A stretch of 64,000 bases of DNA from Cymbidium sinense (Eukaryota > Streptophyta > Magnoliopsida > Asparagales > Orchidaceae). Both the position numbers and the translations under genes were made by a program. The stretch is from positions 275,950,413 to 276,014,412 of the forward strand of contig CM038215.1 in the NCBI GenBank assembly GCA_021442155.1, written 5' to 3'. The notes beneath the pieces were generated by a model. It saw only the letters and a list, made by a program, of their open reading frames with translations, ran no database searches and was not told where the DNA came from. Shown here in pieces: positions 24,561-35,655 of the stretch. Every line of letters begins with the position of its first letter. Position 1 is the first letter of the stretch.

Positions 24561-25060
24561 AGGGCCTATGATAGTGTCAGGGTTTCCTTTGAGTTTGGTT
24601 TTTTATGGCCCAGGGTTTGGGCTCAGTTTTAGGGCTAGTGTTAGGGCCCATGGTCAGCCTAGTGGTCAGGGTATTTGGGTTTAGGGTTTATGGATATGGG
24701 TCAGGGTTTTATGCATGAGCCTGTGGTTTTTGGGTAAGGCTATTTGAGTTTGGCTCCAGTTTAGTGCTCTTTTCAAGTTGGGTTTAGCTCAGGCTGTCAG
24801 AGTTTGTGGTTTAGTGGTGAAGGGTAGATCTGTGGGTTAGCCTGGGGTTTTGTATTTAGTGTTGTTTAGGGCTCAGTGTTTGGTTTAGGGCTCAGAGTTT
24901 AAGGTTTAAAGTAGTGGCCTTGGCCTGGGATTTGGGTTTAAGGTGTAGGGTATGGCTCAGAGGACTTAGGTCAGGTGTAGTATTTAGGCCTACTTTGTGA
25001 TCTGGGTTTAAGGTAGGATTTTTTAATGTGTGGTTTATGGTTGGGATCAGGCCTTTAAAT
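24561..25060. repeat. Mixed heptamer variant array
   Basis: GGGCTCAG, GGTTTAGGG and GGCCTAGG words with many substitutions. Nothing else seen. Confidence 0.65.
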
Positions 25061-25275
25061 AATTATTTATTTATTTATTTTATTTAAATTAAGCAAACCA
25101 TGGTAGTATTTATTTATTTTATTTATTTTAGTTTATTTGATCTTTATTTGTTTTAGGTCCATTTATTTTATTTAGTTTAGTTTATTTTATTCTTTAAGTT
25201 TATCTTAGTCTCTTTTTTGTTTAGTTTATCTTTGTTTAGTTTATTTCATTATATTTTTTAGTAGGTTTTATTTTT
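25061..25275. repeat. Short T-rich satellite unit
   Basis: Begins with AAATTAAGCAAACCATGG (about 25,085), showing that short satellite units here are only about 550 bases from landmark to landmark. Confidence 0.7.
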
Positions 25276-25645
25276 ATTTTAGTTTGGCCTAGTTGGTTTA
25301 GGCCTAGTAAGGGCTAGTGGCCCAGGGTTTAGTGGCTCAGGGCTCAGTGTGGCCTAGGGTTTAGGGCCTTTGGGCCCAGGATTTAGCTCACTGGCTCAGC
25401 CTCAGGGCCCAGGGCCTTTGGAAGGGTAAGGCTTATGGTAATAGGGTAGGGTTGTGGTTTCAAGAGCCTGGGATCGGTCAGGGTCTGGGCCTCAGTGGCC
25501 CAGGGCCCAGTTTGTGGAGGTTGGGTAGGTCAGGGCCAGGGCTCAGTGTGGCTCAGAGTAGTTTAGGATTTAGGTGTTTAGGGCCTGTGGTCAGTAGGAT
25601 TAGGTAATGTGTGGCTATGGTTTAGGATCAAGGTTTAAAACCTAA
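25276..25645. repeat. C-containing heptamer variant array
   Basis: GGCCCAGGG, GGCTCAGGG and GGGTTTAG words. No gene. Confidence 0.7.
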
Positions 25646-25870
25646 TCATTTTATTTATTTTATTTATTTAAATCAAGCAAACCCGACAGTTTAGTTATTT
25701 TAGTTTATTTAGTTTTATTATTTTCTTTGTTTAGTCCATTTTATTTATTTAGTTTTATTTATTCTCATTTAAGTTTTTATCTTTTCTTTTATTTTACTCA
25801 TTTAAGTTTATTTTTTTATTTAGTTTTATTTTCATTTATTTTCTTTTTAGGTTTTATTTTATTTTTAGGT
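25646..25870. repeat. Short T-rich satellite unit
   Basis: Starts at landmark AAATCAAGCAAACCCGACAG (about 25,670). A Phe/Leu/Ser-rich + frame at 25,727-25,936 is a T-rich artefact. Confidence 0.7.
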
Positions 25871-26195
25871 TTTATTTCAAGGTCAGGGTTTGGTGGCTCA
25901 GGGTTTGTGGTTTGGGCCTGGCCAGTTTTGGGTTAGTTTAGGGTTGGCCTAGGGGCTCAGGATCAGCTTAATGTCAGCTTTAGGGTTTAGTGGTTTTGGT
26001 TTAGGGCCTTTAAGGTTTAGGGGCCTGGTTATCCAGGGCTCATGGTTCAGTTTAGCTCAGTGGTCTAGTGGTCTGGGCAAGAGCCTGGGATTTATGGTTT
26101 GGGCCTGTAGGGGCCTAGGGTTTAGGGCTCAGTGGCTCAGGGTTAGGGTTGGGGTTTTAGGTTTTAGGCTCAGGTTTTAGGTTTTAGGATCTTTT
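25871..26195. repeat. Mixed heptamer variant array
   Basis: GGCTCAGGG, GGTTTAGGG and GGGCCTGG words. The 69-codon + frame at 25,971-26,180 follows the repeat. Confidence 0.65.
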
Positions 26196-27116
26196 TAATT
26201 TAAATTAAGCAAACCACTAGGTATATTTAGTTTATTTATTATTTATTTTAGTTTATTTTATTTATTATTTATTTTGGTTATTACTTTATTTAGTTTATAT
26301 TTATTTTAGTTTATTTATTTTAGTTTAGGTTTTGTTTTAGTTTATTTTCAATTTAGGTTTATTTTTTAGTTTAGTTTTATTTGTCTTTTATTTTTTAGGT
26401 TTAGTTTTATTTTTTATTTTCAGGTATAGGTTTAGGTTTTTATTTTATTTTTTTAGGTTTAGGTTTTAGGTTATTATTTTAGGTTTATGTTTATGTTTAA
26501 TTTTTTAGTTTACGTTTAGGGTTTATTTTATTTAGTTTAGGTCTAGGTTTAGGTTTAGTTTATTTTAAGTTTAGGTTTAGGTTTTATTTATTTTAGTTTA
26601 GTTTATTTTAGTTTAGGATTATTTTATTTTGTTAATTTTTATTTTTATTTTAAGTTTACTTTTTTTAGTTTAGGGATTATGATTTATTTTTTATTTATTT
26701 TTAGATTTTTTTTATTTTATTTATTTTTTAGGTTTAGGTTCTTATTTAGTTTTTATTTTATTTTATATTGGGTTTATTTTATTTTTATTTTAGGTCTAGG
26801 TTTTATTTTATTAAGATTTTTTATTTTTAACTTTATTTTGTTTTTTTAGTTTAGTTTAGGTTTTTTTTATTTTATTGTATTTTTTGGTTTAGGTTTAGGT
26901 TTAGGTTTTAGTTTAGGTTTATTTTATTTTTTTTATTTTCTTTAGGTTTAGGTTTATTTATTTATTTTATTTTTAGGTTTTATTAAGTTTAGGTTTAGGT
27001 TTTTAGGTTCTAAGGGTTTACGATTTAGGGTTTAGGGTTTTGGGTTTAGAGTTTAGGTTTTAGGGTTTAGGCTTATTGATTTTAGGATTTAGGATTTAGG
27101 GTTTTGGGGTTATTTT
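26196..27116. repeat. Telomere-like satellite before LINE A
   Basis: Landmark AAATTAAGCAAACCACTAGG at about 26,202, T-rich stretch, then a TTTAGGG tract (about 27,000-27,105) ending in a T-run against the 3' end of the LINE. Confidence 0.8.
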
Positions 27117-29558
27117 TTGTTCGAAAAAGTTTGAATTTTATTACCATAAAAGGAAAAGATACATTGTCCTTAATAGGGGTAAAGCTCAAACTTCTACTAC
27201 TCTCAGAGCTACAAGAAACCTAAAAAGCCAAACCCTGATCTAAGTACAATAGAAAAGGAAAAGAAAACAAAAGAAAAACCAAAACAAATACAATAGCTAA
27301 AAAGCAGATGAGAAAAAGACACAAAATAAGACTATTACAACTCGTGAAAGTAGTAAAAGGACTAGTCTCTTGATCCTTTGAGAAAGCTAAACAACATCCA
27401 TAACAATGTTGAGTTGATGAGCATAGCTCATTCCATCGAAGTTCCAACCCGCAAAAGAATTTTGCAAAACACTACAAAGGCAATAATCATAACTCAAGGG
27501 AAAAGGATAAAGTAAAACAATTTAGAGAGTCGAGAGAAGGCTTCAAGATCATCTCAAGTGGAAATAATACATATGAGCATCCATACTTCATGAGAAGTGT
27601 TATAGTCATATGTAACACTACCAATCAGAGAGAAGATATGAAGAAACATCAATGCCATCATAGCCAGCATACTTGATATAAGCAAACCATCCAAGGAAAA
27701 TAGCCCATAGTGACCCAGGTCTTACACCAAACAAATAGAGAAAGCAGCCAGCCAGCAGCCAAACCACCAACCAAAACCCATAATAGACCAATCACATAAA
27801 GCTAAGTACAGTAGATCAAGGGCCAAGCTAAAAAAAACAAGGAGTAATTCCACCAAAGCCACCACCAAAAGGAAGAGAAACACACAAAAAAGAGTAGTCA
27901 GCATGAATTGGCGTAACAACACAAGCCAAGAAAATAGCCCCAAAGGCATAACAACAACCCATGACTATCTCTAGAGCAATAGTAATCCAAATCTAAGGGA
28001 AAAACCTCCACCCAAATAGCAAAATAGTAGAAGATAAGCAGCACCACAGAGAGGAAAGCTATCGGGAGACCAAGAGGGCATCCAAAAATTACCATCAAAA
28101 CCACCACCAAGGCAGCAGGAAAAATAGCAAATCCAGCACCATCGACAAAGATGCAAATATCGAGAAACAAGGAGAGAAAAATAAACCAGAGGGATTCAAT
28201 ACTAACAGCCAATCTAAATCCCAAGACACCAAGCCAAGGCCCAAGCATCCAATGCAAGACAACATCCAATGCCAAGACTCCAAGCCAGAGAGAGCCACAA
28301 CCAACCCTCAGTGAAAACCAGACCAATCCAGTCAGAGGAGCAGCTGCCAGTAAACTAGTAGGCATAAATGAAAAAATAGCCATAACCATCACCTCTAGTA
28401 AACAGAAACCCAGGTCTGAAAGATAAAAAAAAACCATAAAGCAACTGCCCTCATGCCAATCAACAAAGAAAGCAACCAACAAAATAAAACACCAACCCAA
28501 ACCAGGAAAATAGCCAAAAAGAATTGAAAAAATACCAAACCTAAGCAAATTATGAAGAGACCAATAGCTGCGATCAAATAACCAAACACAGCAGCAGAAG
28601 TTACAATTCAATAAATGGAGAATCTAGCTAAAATAAGATGTTAACCCAATACAAAGCACACAATAGATGGAAAGAACAACAGCAGGCATAGCCACAACCC
28701 ACCTGGAGATCTTCAAATAAACCAAAAAACAAAATTGGTAGTCACTTAGCTGGACAAAAAACCACAGTATAAAATGCCTAAGAGAACCACCCAACCACTA
28801 GTAGCAAATCAGCGAGGAAAGGAACAAGGCCAAAGACAAATAAAGCCCCTTCCAAACCTTAAAGAGCAGATAATCACCACAAAATAGAAATTAGGAGAGA
28901 AACAACTAGAAAAAAGCTACCTCTAATCCACAAGGCAGTGGGAAAAACCAACCAGAAAAAGCCCCAAAGAGAAACCAGGAAAGGAGAACAACAACCACCA
29001 AAAAGCCCAAAACTAAGCCAAACTAGAAGAGACCAATAGTAGCCATGAAAAAATAACCACCCAAATTAGTCAGGTAGATGGAAGAAGCAAATTGCAGCAT
29101 CCAGTAGAACCAACCATAGCAACCAAAAATCTAATTCAAATAAGGTAACAGCCAGCCAAAACCTGAGGCAAACCCAACATCAATTAGTATAAGGGGTAGG
29201 CCAAAATTAGAAACAACCATAACTCAATAAGAGACCCCCAAAATGTCACTAGCTATGTGACAAAAGAAGCATAGTGTAAGCCATATAAAGAAAACCACCA
29301 GTCTTAGAGGATAGGAAAGCTAATTAAAAATAGCACCACTATGACCCAAATAATGGTCAGTCAAGTATACAATGGGGTAAAAAGGAAGGGGGTTTAAGTT
29401 TTGAAATAAACTAAAACCAACAACACAGCTTTCATATAAAGTGAGATTGACCAGGACCCTAAACAAAAATAGCAAAAACCAATTCCTGCTAAGGGAAGCA
29501 CAAAAAAAAAATAAACCAACCAAAAAATAGAATGAATAAAACCACCATAGCAATACGA
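27117..29558 (-). other. Long 3' UTR of LINE A
   Basis: About 2.4 kb between the RNase H end and the A-rich 3' terminus. It contains the family's conserved block (about 27,540-27,665) and a terminal AATTTTATTACCATAAAAGG (+ strand) shared with the truncated tails at 4.73 and 60.33 kb. The + strand is rich in CCAACCA/GCCAAA-like words. A 237-codon minus frame at 27,898-28,611 is Trp/Phe/Leu/Cys-rich with no known domain. Overlapping open frames on both strands point to composition, not coding. Confidence 0.6.
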
Positions 29559-30172
29559 TCAACAAAATAATTGAAAGTTAAAATTGGAGGTAAGGCAGTC
29601 TAGTGTATCTAGATTGACCAGACCATGCAGATGCTTAAGTAAGCTATGGTTATCAAATAAAGCAAGGTCATTTATATTAGCTCCCAAATTAGCCAGGAAA
29701 TCTTCACAAGCATTACCTTCACAAAGAATGTGATAAATATTATAGCAAACTTGAGAAAGAACCCTATTAGTGTGATTTAGAAGATAAAATAAGTCAGCAT
29801 TCCCCATTTTATTAGTATTGAGCATATCAAGTAAAAGAAGAGCATCAACATCAATCCTCATATTAAATATGTCTTTGCTTAAACAAATATCATTAGCTTT
29901 AATTAACAAGAGCTCAAAGAATAAACAACAAGCTTTGAGGGGTAGGAAATGGCAGTACCTTTAGAATCCCTAAGAATTCCACCACAACCATATTTATTAG
30001 GGGAAACAAAACCATTAATATTGATCTTAATAAAATTTTCTTTAGGCTTAATCCAATGTATAATCCTAATACTCTTGTAGGAAGAGTCATCATGCAAAGT
30101 GATACCCAATTTCTCAGCCACAAATTTATCACCTCTAAATTGAAGATTACTAATTAAATTTGCATTAAACAA
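29559..30172 (-). pseudogene. LINE A RNase H domain
   Basis: Two frames (29,903-30,172 and 29,559-29,909) together match the C-terminal RNase H of plant L1 elements. The start reads I-H-W-I-K-P-K-E-N-F-I-K-I-N-I-N-G, then Y-G-C-G-G-I-L-R-D-S-K-G. The end reads I-L-C-E-G-N-A-C-E-D-F-L-A-N-L-G. The first catalytic Asp of the usual N-T-D-G motif is Asn here, and a frame change separates the halves. Confidence 0.75.
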
Positions 30173-30215
30173 AGCATGAATTTTTCTTTAGTTCTAGCAA
30201 GGATCCTTTTATGGT

Positions 30216-30527
30216 TCATAGGAATGCCTCATATTTAGCATTTTCTATCCATCCAAATGAACCAAATAAGGGTAATAAAATTAAAACTTTCATATGACCT
30301 TTCATTTTATGTAAACAAACTTCAAGAAGTTGATATAATGAAAGAGAGCCATGAAAATAGTTAAATAAATCATCATACCATATCCAAAGTTTGGAAGTAA
30401 TAGCACCATTGACAAAAACATCATTAACATTTTCAATATGATAGCAACAATAGCACTTAGACAATTTATAAAACCCTTTAAGCCAGTTTAAAGAGTCTAC
30501 AGGAATGAATTCATTCAAAATCCTCAA
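30216..30527 (-). pseudogene. LINE A zf-RVT-like segment
   Basis: 103-codon frame resembling the zinc-binding region (zf-RVT) between reverse transcriptase and RNase H in plant LINEs. The pattern is P-V-D-S-L near an L-K-G, then S-K-C-Y-C-C-Y-H-I-E-N-V-N and a V-N-G-A-I-T-S-K-L-W segment. It sits just upstream of the RNase H in the element's own direction. Confidence 0.65.
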
Positions 30528-30992
30528 AGCTAAAACAAAATAAGAAATGGAAATGACATTGTTCCAAAGTTTAATGAAAACATTAGAGGTGTTTTGTTTA
30601 TTTCTAATAAATTTCCAAACCTCTTTAAGAACAAAATCACCATTGTTAGAGAGCTTGAAAAGAATTTGATCAGTTTATTAGAAAAGATAGTGATGTTGAA
30701 AAACTTGTCAAAATAGAAATAGAATGTAGTTCTCAAGTTTGTTTTCATTCCAATATTATAAAAAAGAGTTAACTTTGATAGTAAAGAGAGTGTGATCAAA
30801 GAGAGTCAAAAGATCCATTTCCAATCCAATTATCTTGCTAAAAGAAAGAAGGGCCCGAATCAATACCCTAAGATATTAATGATTCAACAACCCATTTAAT
30901 GGACAAAAGCCTTTTCCAAAGTAGAGAGTCACCAACTTTATAAGCATAGATAGGAGGGAACCTTAACAATATTTTTCCATCATAAAATTAGC

Positions 30993-32200
30993 CTAAAGGC
31001 TATCATTCTTTTTAAAATTCCACCAAAGCATATGAGAGAAGGCAGTCATAGCCTCACAAATAAGTTTGCAACCAAGACCACCTTCACCTAAAGGACCATA
31101 GCATTTATGCGAGGATGTCCAATGCATTATTTTAATATAATTATTGGATCCCAAAATATTTTTATTAAGTAAGTGATCAATTATGATAAGAGCAGAATTA
31201 GTGGGAATAATAGTTTGAATCAAATAAAGAGGCATAGAATTAAGAGTGCTTTTAAGAATAGTGAGCCTACCACCAAAGGAAAGTAAATGGAATTCCCAAA
31301 CAAAATTTTTTTTTGAATTAACTCATAAAAAATATGGGATCATTTTGGACCTTCAAATAGAGGAGCACCCTAGTACTTAAGAGGTAAGTGCTGATGTTTA
31401 AAATTAGTGATATGGTAGATTTGATCGATTTTATTATTAGGGATACTTGAAGAAATAATAAAACAACTTTTGTTATCATTGATAGAAGACCACTTTCTCA
31501 CCAAATTTATTTAAAAAAATCTTGAGGTTCTTGATATGTTGAATAGAAGCATTGCAAAAAGTAATGAAAACATCTACAAAGCTTATGGGAAATAGAAGAC
31601 CACCAAGAGTTCTAGTATACTAGGATTGTTTAAAAATAACTCATTGATTCCTAGATAAGTACTCAACAATAATAATAAATAAAGGGAGATAAAGGATCCC
31701 CTTGTCTTAAGCCATGGGAAGAAGTTAAGAAGCCCAAAGCTTTCCCATTAAGCAGAAAACCGGCATTATTAATACAAGTTTTAATAAGAAAAAAATTTAT
31801 CAAAAACCCAAATAAATTCATAATATGGAAAAGGAAATCCCAAGAGATATTATCAAAAGCTTTGGTAATATCTAATTTGGAAAGAACATTTCAACCTCTA
31901 GTCTTAGCATCTAAGTCATGAATTAATTCCTCATAAGTAAAATGTTAAATAGATCTACCTCTAACAAAACTAGTTTGGTTGAGAGATAATCTTATGAAGT
32001 AAAGACTAAGCTGATGGAAAGAATTTTGGAAATCGCTTATTGAAGAAGGTGCAAAGACTAATAGATCTAAGATCACTCCAATATGATTATCTTTCTTGGG
32101 TATGAGAACAATATAAGTGCTAGAAAAATATCTATGAAAAGGATTACCATTAAAAATAATCAACCACAACCTCAATCAAATCATTTTAATAATAAACCAA
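30993..32200 (-). pseudogene. LINE A reverse transcriptase (broken)
   Basis: Pieces in order on the minus strand: I-V-L-I-P-K-K-D-N (about 32,090), N-Q-T-S-F-V-R-G-R-S-I (about 31,960), L-D-I-T-K-A-F-D-N-I-S-W-D-F (about 31,830-31,880), H-G-L-R-Q-G-D-P-L-S-P (about 31,690-31,720), the catalytic box (about 31,575) and E-G-G-L-G-C-K-L (about 31,070). The usual F-A-D-D box reads F-V-D-V, so the second catalytic Asp of the pair is gone. Several frame changes separate the blocks. Confidence 0.8.
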
Positions 32201-32465
32201 CAATTTTGAAAAATTGAGTAGTGAAACCCTCACAAACAAAATCTATGTTCATGCTATTAAGAACTTTAAAAATTTCATCTTCATTAGGCACAAGTAAGCA
32301 AATCATTGTCATCATTGCAAATAATAGAAGGAATCAAGTGTGATTTAGAAATAGCTTCATAAGAGCAACTCTTATTAAGCATATTTCTAAAGTAATTAAT
32401 AACCAAAACCTTAATATCATTATTCTTCACAATCCATTCTCCATTGCCATCTTTAATTTTATTAA

Positions 32466-33519
32466 TTATTTAAAGCTCTTTTTAATAACTAAAGCATGGA
32501 AATACCTAGTATTCCTATCACAATCTGCAATATGTTTACTAGCAGCTTTTTGAAGCCAATAAGTCTCCTCCATATTTTGAAAATTAATAAGTTTATCTTT
32601 CACCTTAGTCAAGTCCTTAATCTTAGAAGGATCAGACATAATAGAGACCTCAAGATCACAAACCAATTTTTCCATATCTTTGATATTAGCAAAAGGTTAT
32701 TATAACAATGCTTGTTCCACCAACCGATTTTGCTTAAGTCATTTAAGCTTAAACAAAAGTCTATTCATCCCCATAATCGAATTATCAAGATGTAAAGGAG
32801 CTTTCCAATTTTTAGCCACAACATTAAAAAAATTAATATGCTGAATCCACATGTTCTAAAAGGAGAGAAATTTTTTAATCTATTATAATTATCTTTCCTA
32901 GAAACCAAAAAAGGAGCATGATCAGGTTTTGCTTAAATGATTGACATAAGTAATATGCCATTGAGTAATCTAATGAGTATTAAATAGAATCTGATCCAAC
33001 CTTTGTTAATGTCTAGAGTTTTACAAAGTATAATTAGGACCTTTAAAACCAATATCAATCAAATTATAATCAAGGATCATATTAGAAAATTCTTCCATAG
33101 AATGAATATTAGGAGAGCAACCACCACTTGTTAAGTGAATAAAATAGTGTTGAAATCACCACCAACAAACCAAGGTTTATTGAAAGGTAGCAAAATTCTC
33201 AAATTATCCCAAAGAAGATTTCTACTAGATCTAAGCCCAAAACACAATAATCACCATAAGAGATTTGAGCATTGACAACTTTTGAAAATCATCAAGAATA
33301 GAAACCTCTACAAAGTTATTCCAAAACACTAAATCTTATTAGACATTAGAGAAAAATTTATTGAAACCGATCATTCTAGCAACATGGTTAATTTTGTTAG
33401 CATGAATAAGAGGCTCTAGAAAAATAAGTAAAGAAATATTATGTATATGACAAAGATTTCTAATTATGAATAGAGAGGGTACTGATCCCTCTAACATTCC
33501 AAACAATAAAATTAAACAT
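32466..33519 (-). pseudogene. LINE A endonuclease and linker (broken)
   Basis: ORF2 appears to start at ATG 33,519 with M-F-N-F-I-V-W-N-V-R-G-I, the typical start of an L1 apurinic-type endonuclease. F-L-E-P-L-I-H-A-N-K-I follows with the metal-binding Glu. The segment L-I-D-I-G-F-K-G-P-N-Y-T-L and R-L-D-Q lie near 33,000-33,100. The linker before the RT includes Y-W-L-Q-K-A-A-S-K-H-I-A-D-C-D-R-N-T-R-Y-F-H-A (32,466-32,675). Stops interrupt it in several places. Confidence 0.75.
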
Positions 33520-33569
33520 AAAGAAATAAAAGGGGTTAAGAAAAGGTTAATTAAGAGAGGAGAGGGAGG

Positions 33570-34790
33570 CCATAGCTGATCTAGTGTTTCTTGGCAATTT
33601 GGGAGGGAATTTTTAACATTTTTTCTCTTTTAGCATGATAAGTTTGGAAACCATTTTCTTTTCCCATATAATCATCATCCGAGAAGGATTTAGCAACATT
33701 AGTCATAGATTTAAAAGAAATCTTCTGATTAGAAATGAGTTCTCCTTCTTCCAAGACATTAGAATTTATTAAAGCCAAATGAGCATCAGGAATAGCAAGA
33801 GAGAGAGCATAAATAGATTTATTAAGTGTGAACACCAAGCCCTTCCTTTTCATGACCCAAATTATTAGACAAAGCCAAATCTTTTGAGAATTTAAATCAT
33901 CGAATCTGGAAAATAAAATCAATTTTTCAACTGATTATCATGAGGTATTAAAGCCATATTATCCATTGAATTTGAATGATGCATAACATTAATATCCTCA
34001 TTTATATTCTCAATCAAAGCTTCATTTTCATCAATCAAAGTCAAGGATGCAGGATTGAATCGGAGGAAATAGAATCATCATCCAAAAGTTTAGAAAACTA
34101 TTATTGCTCACATTAGAAGCCTTCAATTGCATAAGAAGTAAGAGGTAAAATATCCTTATTAAGAACATTCAAAATTCCTTTTTTTTTTTTATGTAGCTTT
34201 TGATATTTAATAGTGATGGCTAGGGTAGAATAGAAGTTTCCTTATAGGATTTTTTAGGTGAGGATGAAGAATGAAGCATTCAAAATTATCATACCCATGG
34301 ATTTTACAAGTGAGAACAAATGGGAAATTTTCAAATTCAATTCTTTGCATATAACTATAATTTTCATATACCAACCATATTTCTTTGGGGTATTTCTTGG
34401 TAATGTCCAATTCAACAAGGATTCTAGCCACTAAAGGACATGATTTTATAGACGTTGTCTAGTCAATTCATAATGGCCAACCAAATAAAGCACCCATAAT
34501 AAAAAGGAATTGATGGTTAATGAAATGAATTCACATATTGGAGAGAGAAATACAAATGGGAACACCTTTGAATGATTTCAAAGCAGTTGAAGCCAAGATA
34601 GTTGATGCCATAGTAGGATCCATAGGATCCTTCAAGATTCCTTAATGAATCATCAGGGAAGAAGTGAAGTCACGGTATTACTCCAATGAAAACACGAAAT
34701 AGTCCAGCGACCATCGATTCAAGAAAGAATCCAATGAGAATCACATAAAATAGCCGGCAAGCAATGGCTAGAAAACTAAAAATCAGAGGG
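33570..34790 (-). pseudogene. LINE A ORF1 (gag-like) remnant
   Basis: Frame 34,207-34,431 carries A-R-I-L-V-E-L-D-I-T-K and F-V-L-T-C-K-I-H-G-Y-D-N-F-E-C. This corresponds to the DUF4283/zinc-knuckle part of plant LINE ORF1; the first Cys of the CCHC is lost and its His is Tyr. Frame 33,581-33,922 is the basic C-terminal end, with S-D-D-D-Y-M-G-K-E-N-G-F-Q-T, which has a recognisable counterpart in LINE B. ORF1 protein binds element RNA in intact LINEs; this copy cannot make it. Confidence 0.65.
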
Positions 34791-34831
34791 GGAAAGGGAA
34801 ATCACTAGAGCACTTGGACGAGGGCTTGGGC

Positions 34832-35655
34832 AGTGGTTTTTTGGGTTTTTGAGTTTTAGTTTAGGGTTTAGGTTTAGTTTAGTTTAGGTTTAGGGTTAGT
34901 TTAGGTTTAGGAGTTTAGTTTAGGTTTAGGTTTAGGTTGGTTTAGGATTTTAGATTTAGGTTTAGTATTAATTTAGTTTAGGGCTCAGGGAGTTAGAGTG
35001 GTTTAGGCTCAGATAGGTTTAGGGCCTAGAGGTTTAGAGTATTGGGTTTTGTTGGGCTCAGATCAGTTTGTCAGTTTAAGGCCCAGGAGTTGGGCTCAGG
35101 GCTCATAGTTTAAGATTTTAGGTTCAGCCCAGGTTTGGGCTCAGTTTAGGCTCAGTTTAGGATTTAGTTTTTAGGGCCTTTCAGAGAGAGATCAGAGTTG
35201 GCCTGGGTTCAGAGTAGTCAGTTAGGTTTGATCAGTTTAGGTGGTTCAGTCAGAGTTTAGTCAGTTTAGGTTTAGATAAATTAAGTTTAGGGCTCAGCCT
35301 GGGTTTTGGTTTAATTTAAGCTCAGTAGGGCCCAGGGTTTAGGTGTTTAGTTTAAGTTTAGCTCAGGGTTTAGTTTAAGTTTAGATTTAGTTTTAGGCTC
35401 AGTTTAGGTTTAGGTTTTAGGTTTAGTTTTAGTTTAGGTTTAGGAGTTTAGGGGTAGGGTTAGAGTTTAGTTGGGGTTAGGTTTAGTAGGGTCAGGTTTA
35501 AATTGTGGTTTAGTGGAAGAGGCTCAGTTTTGGGTTTAGGTTTAGAATTTTAGGTCAGGGTCTATTTTAATTTAGATTTTGGGGGTTTAGGTTTGGGGTT
35601 TGGTTTAGGTTTTGGGTTTAGGTTTAGTGTTTAGGTTTTGTGGTGTTTATTTTTT
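34832..35655. repeat. TTTAGG/CTCAGGG-type array
   Basis: TTTAGG hexamers and TTTAGGG heptamers interspersed with GGCTCAG and GGCCCAGG variants, with an unusual TTTAGTTTAGG/CAGTTTAGG texture. It ends at TTTTTTAGTTT, where sequence of ordinary composition begins. No gene. Confidence 0.75.

Larger units (their letters stand above)
27117..34831 (-). mobile_element. LINE A, near full-length L1-type retrotransposon (dead)
   Basis: About 7.7 kb on the minus strand. From 5' (34,831) to 3' (27,117) the order is ORF1 with a zinc-knuckle relic, endonuclease, reverse transcriptase, a zf-RVT-like segment, RNase H, and a long 3' UTR. Both ends abut telomere-like repeats. The 5' end (GCCCAAGC on the minus strand) resembles that of LINE B (GCCCGAGC), which suggests that both kept their 5' ends. 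Frameshifts and stops break every domain. A target duplication cannot be resolved because the flanks are repetitive. Confidence 0.85.

Noticed and set aside
23329..26180. Open frames in GC-rich patches (23,329-23,568; 25,971-26,180; also 15,140-15,322)
   Set aside because: Their residues follow directly from GGCCCAGGG/GGCTCAGG-type repeated words; no domain and no codon signal.
27898..28611. 237-codon minus-strand open frame
   Set aside because: Trp/Phe/Leu/Cys-rich with no family signature, overlapped by other frames on both strands, and located in the LINE A 3' UTR. Composition explains it.
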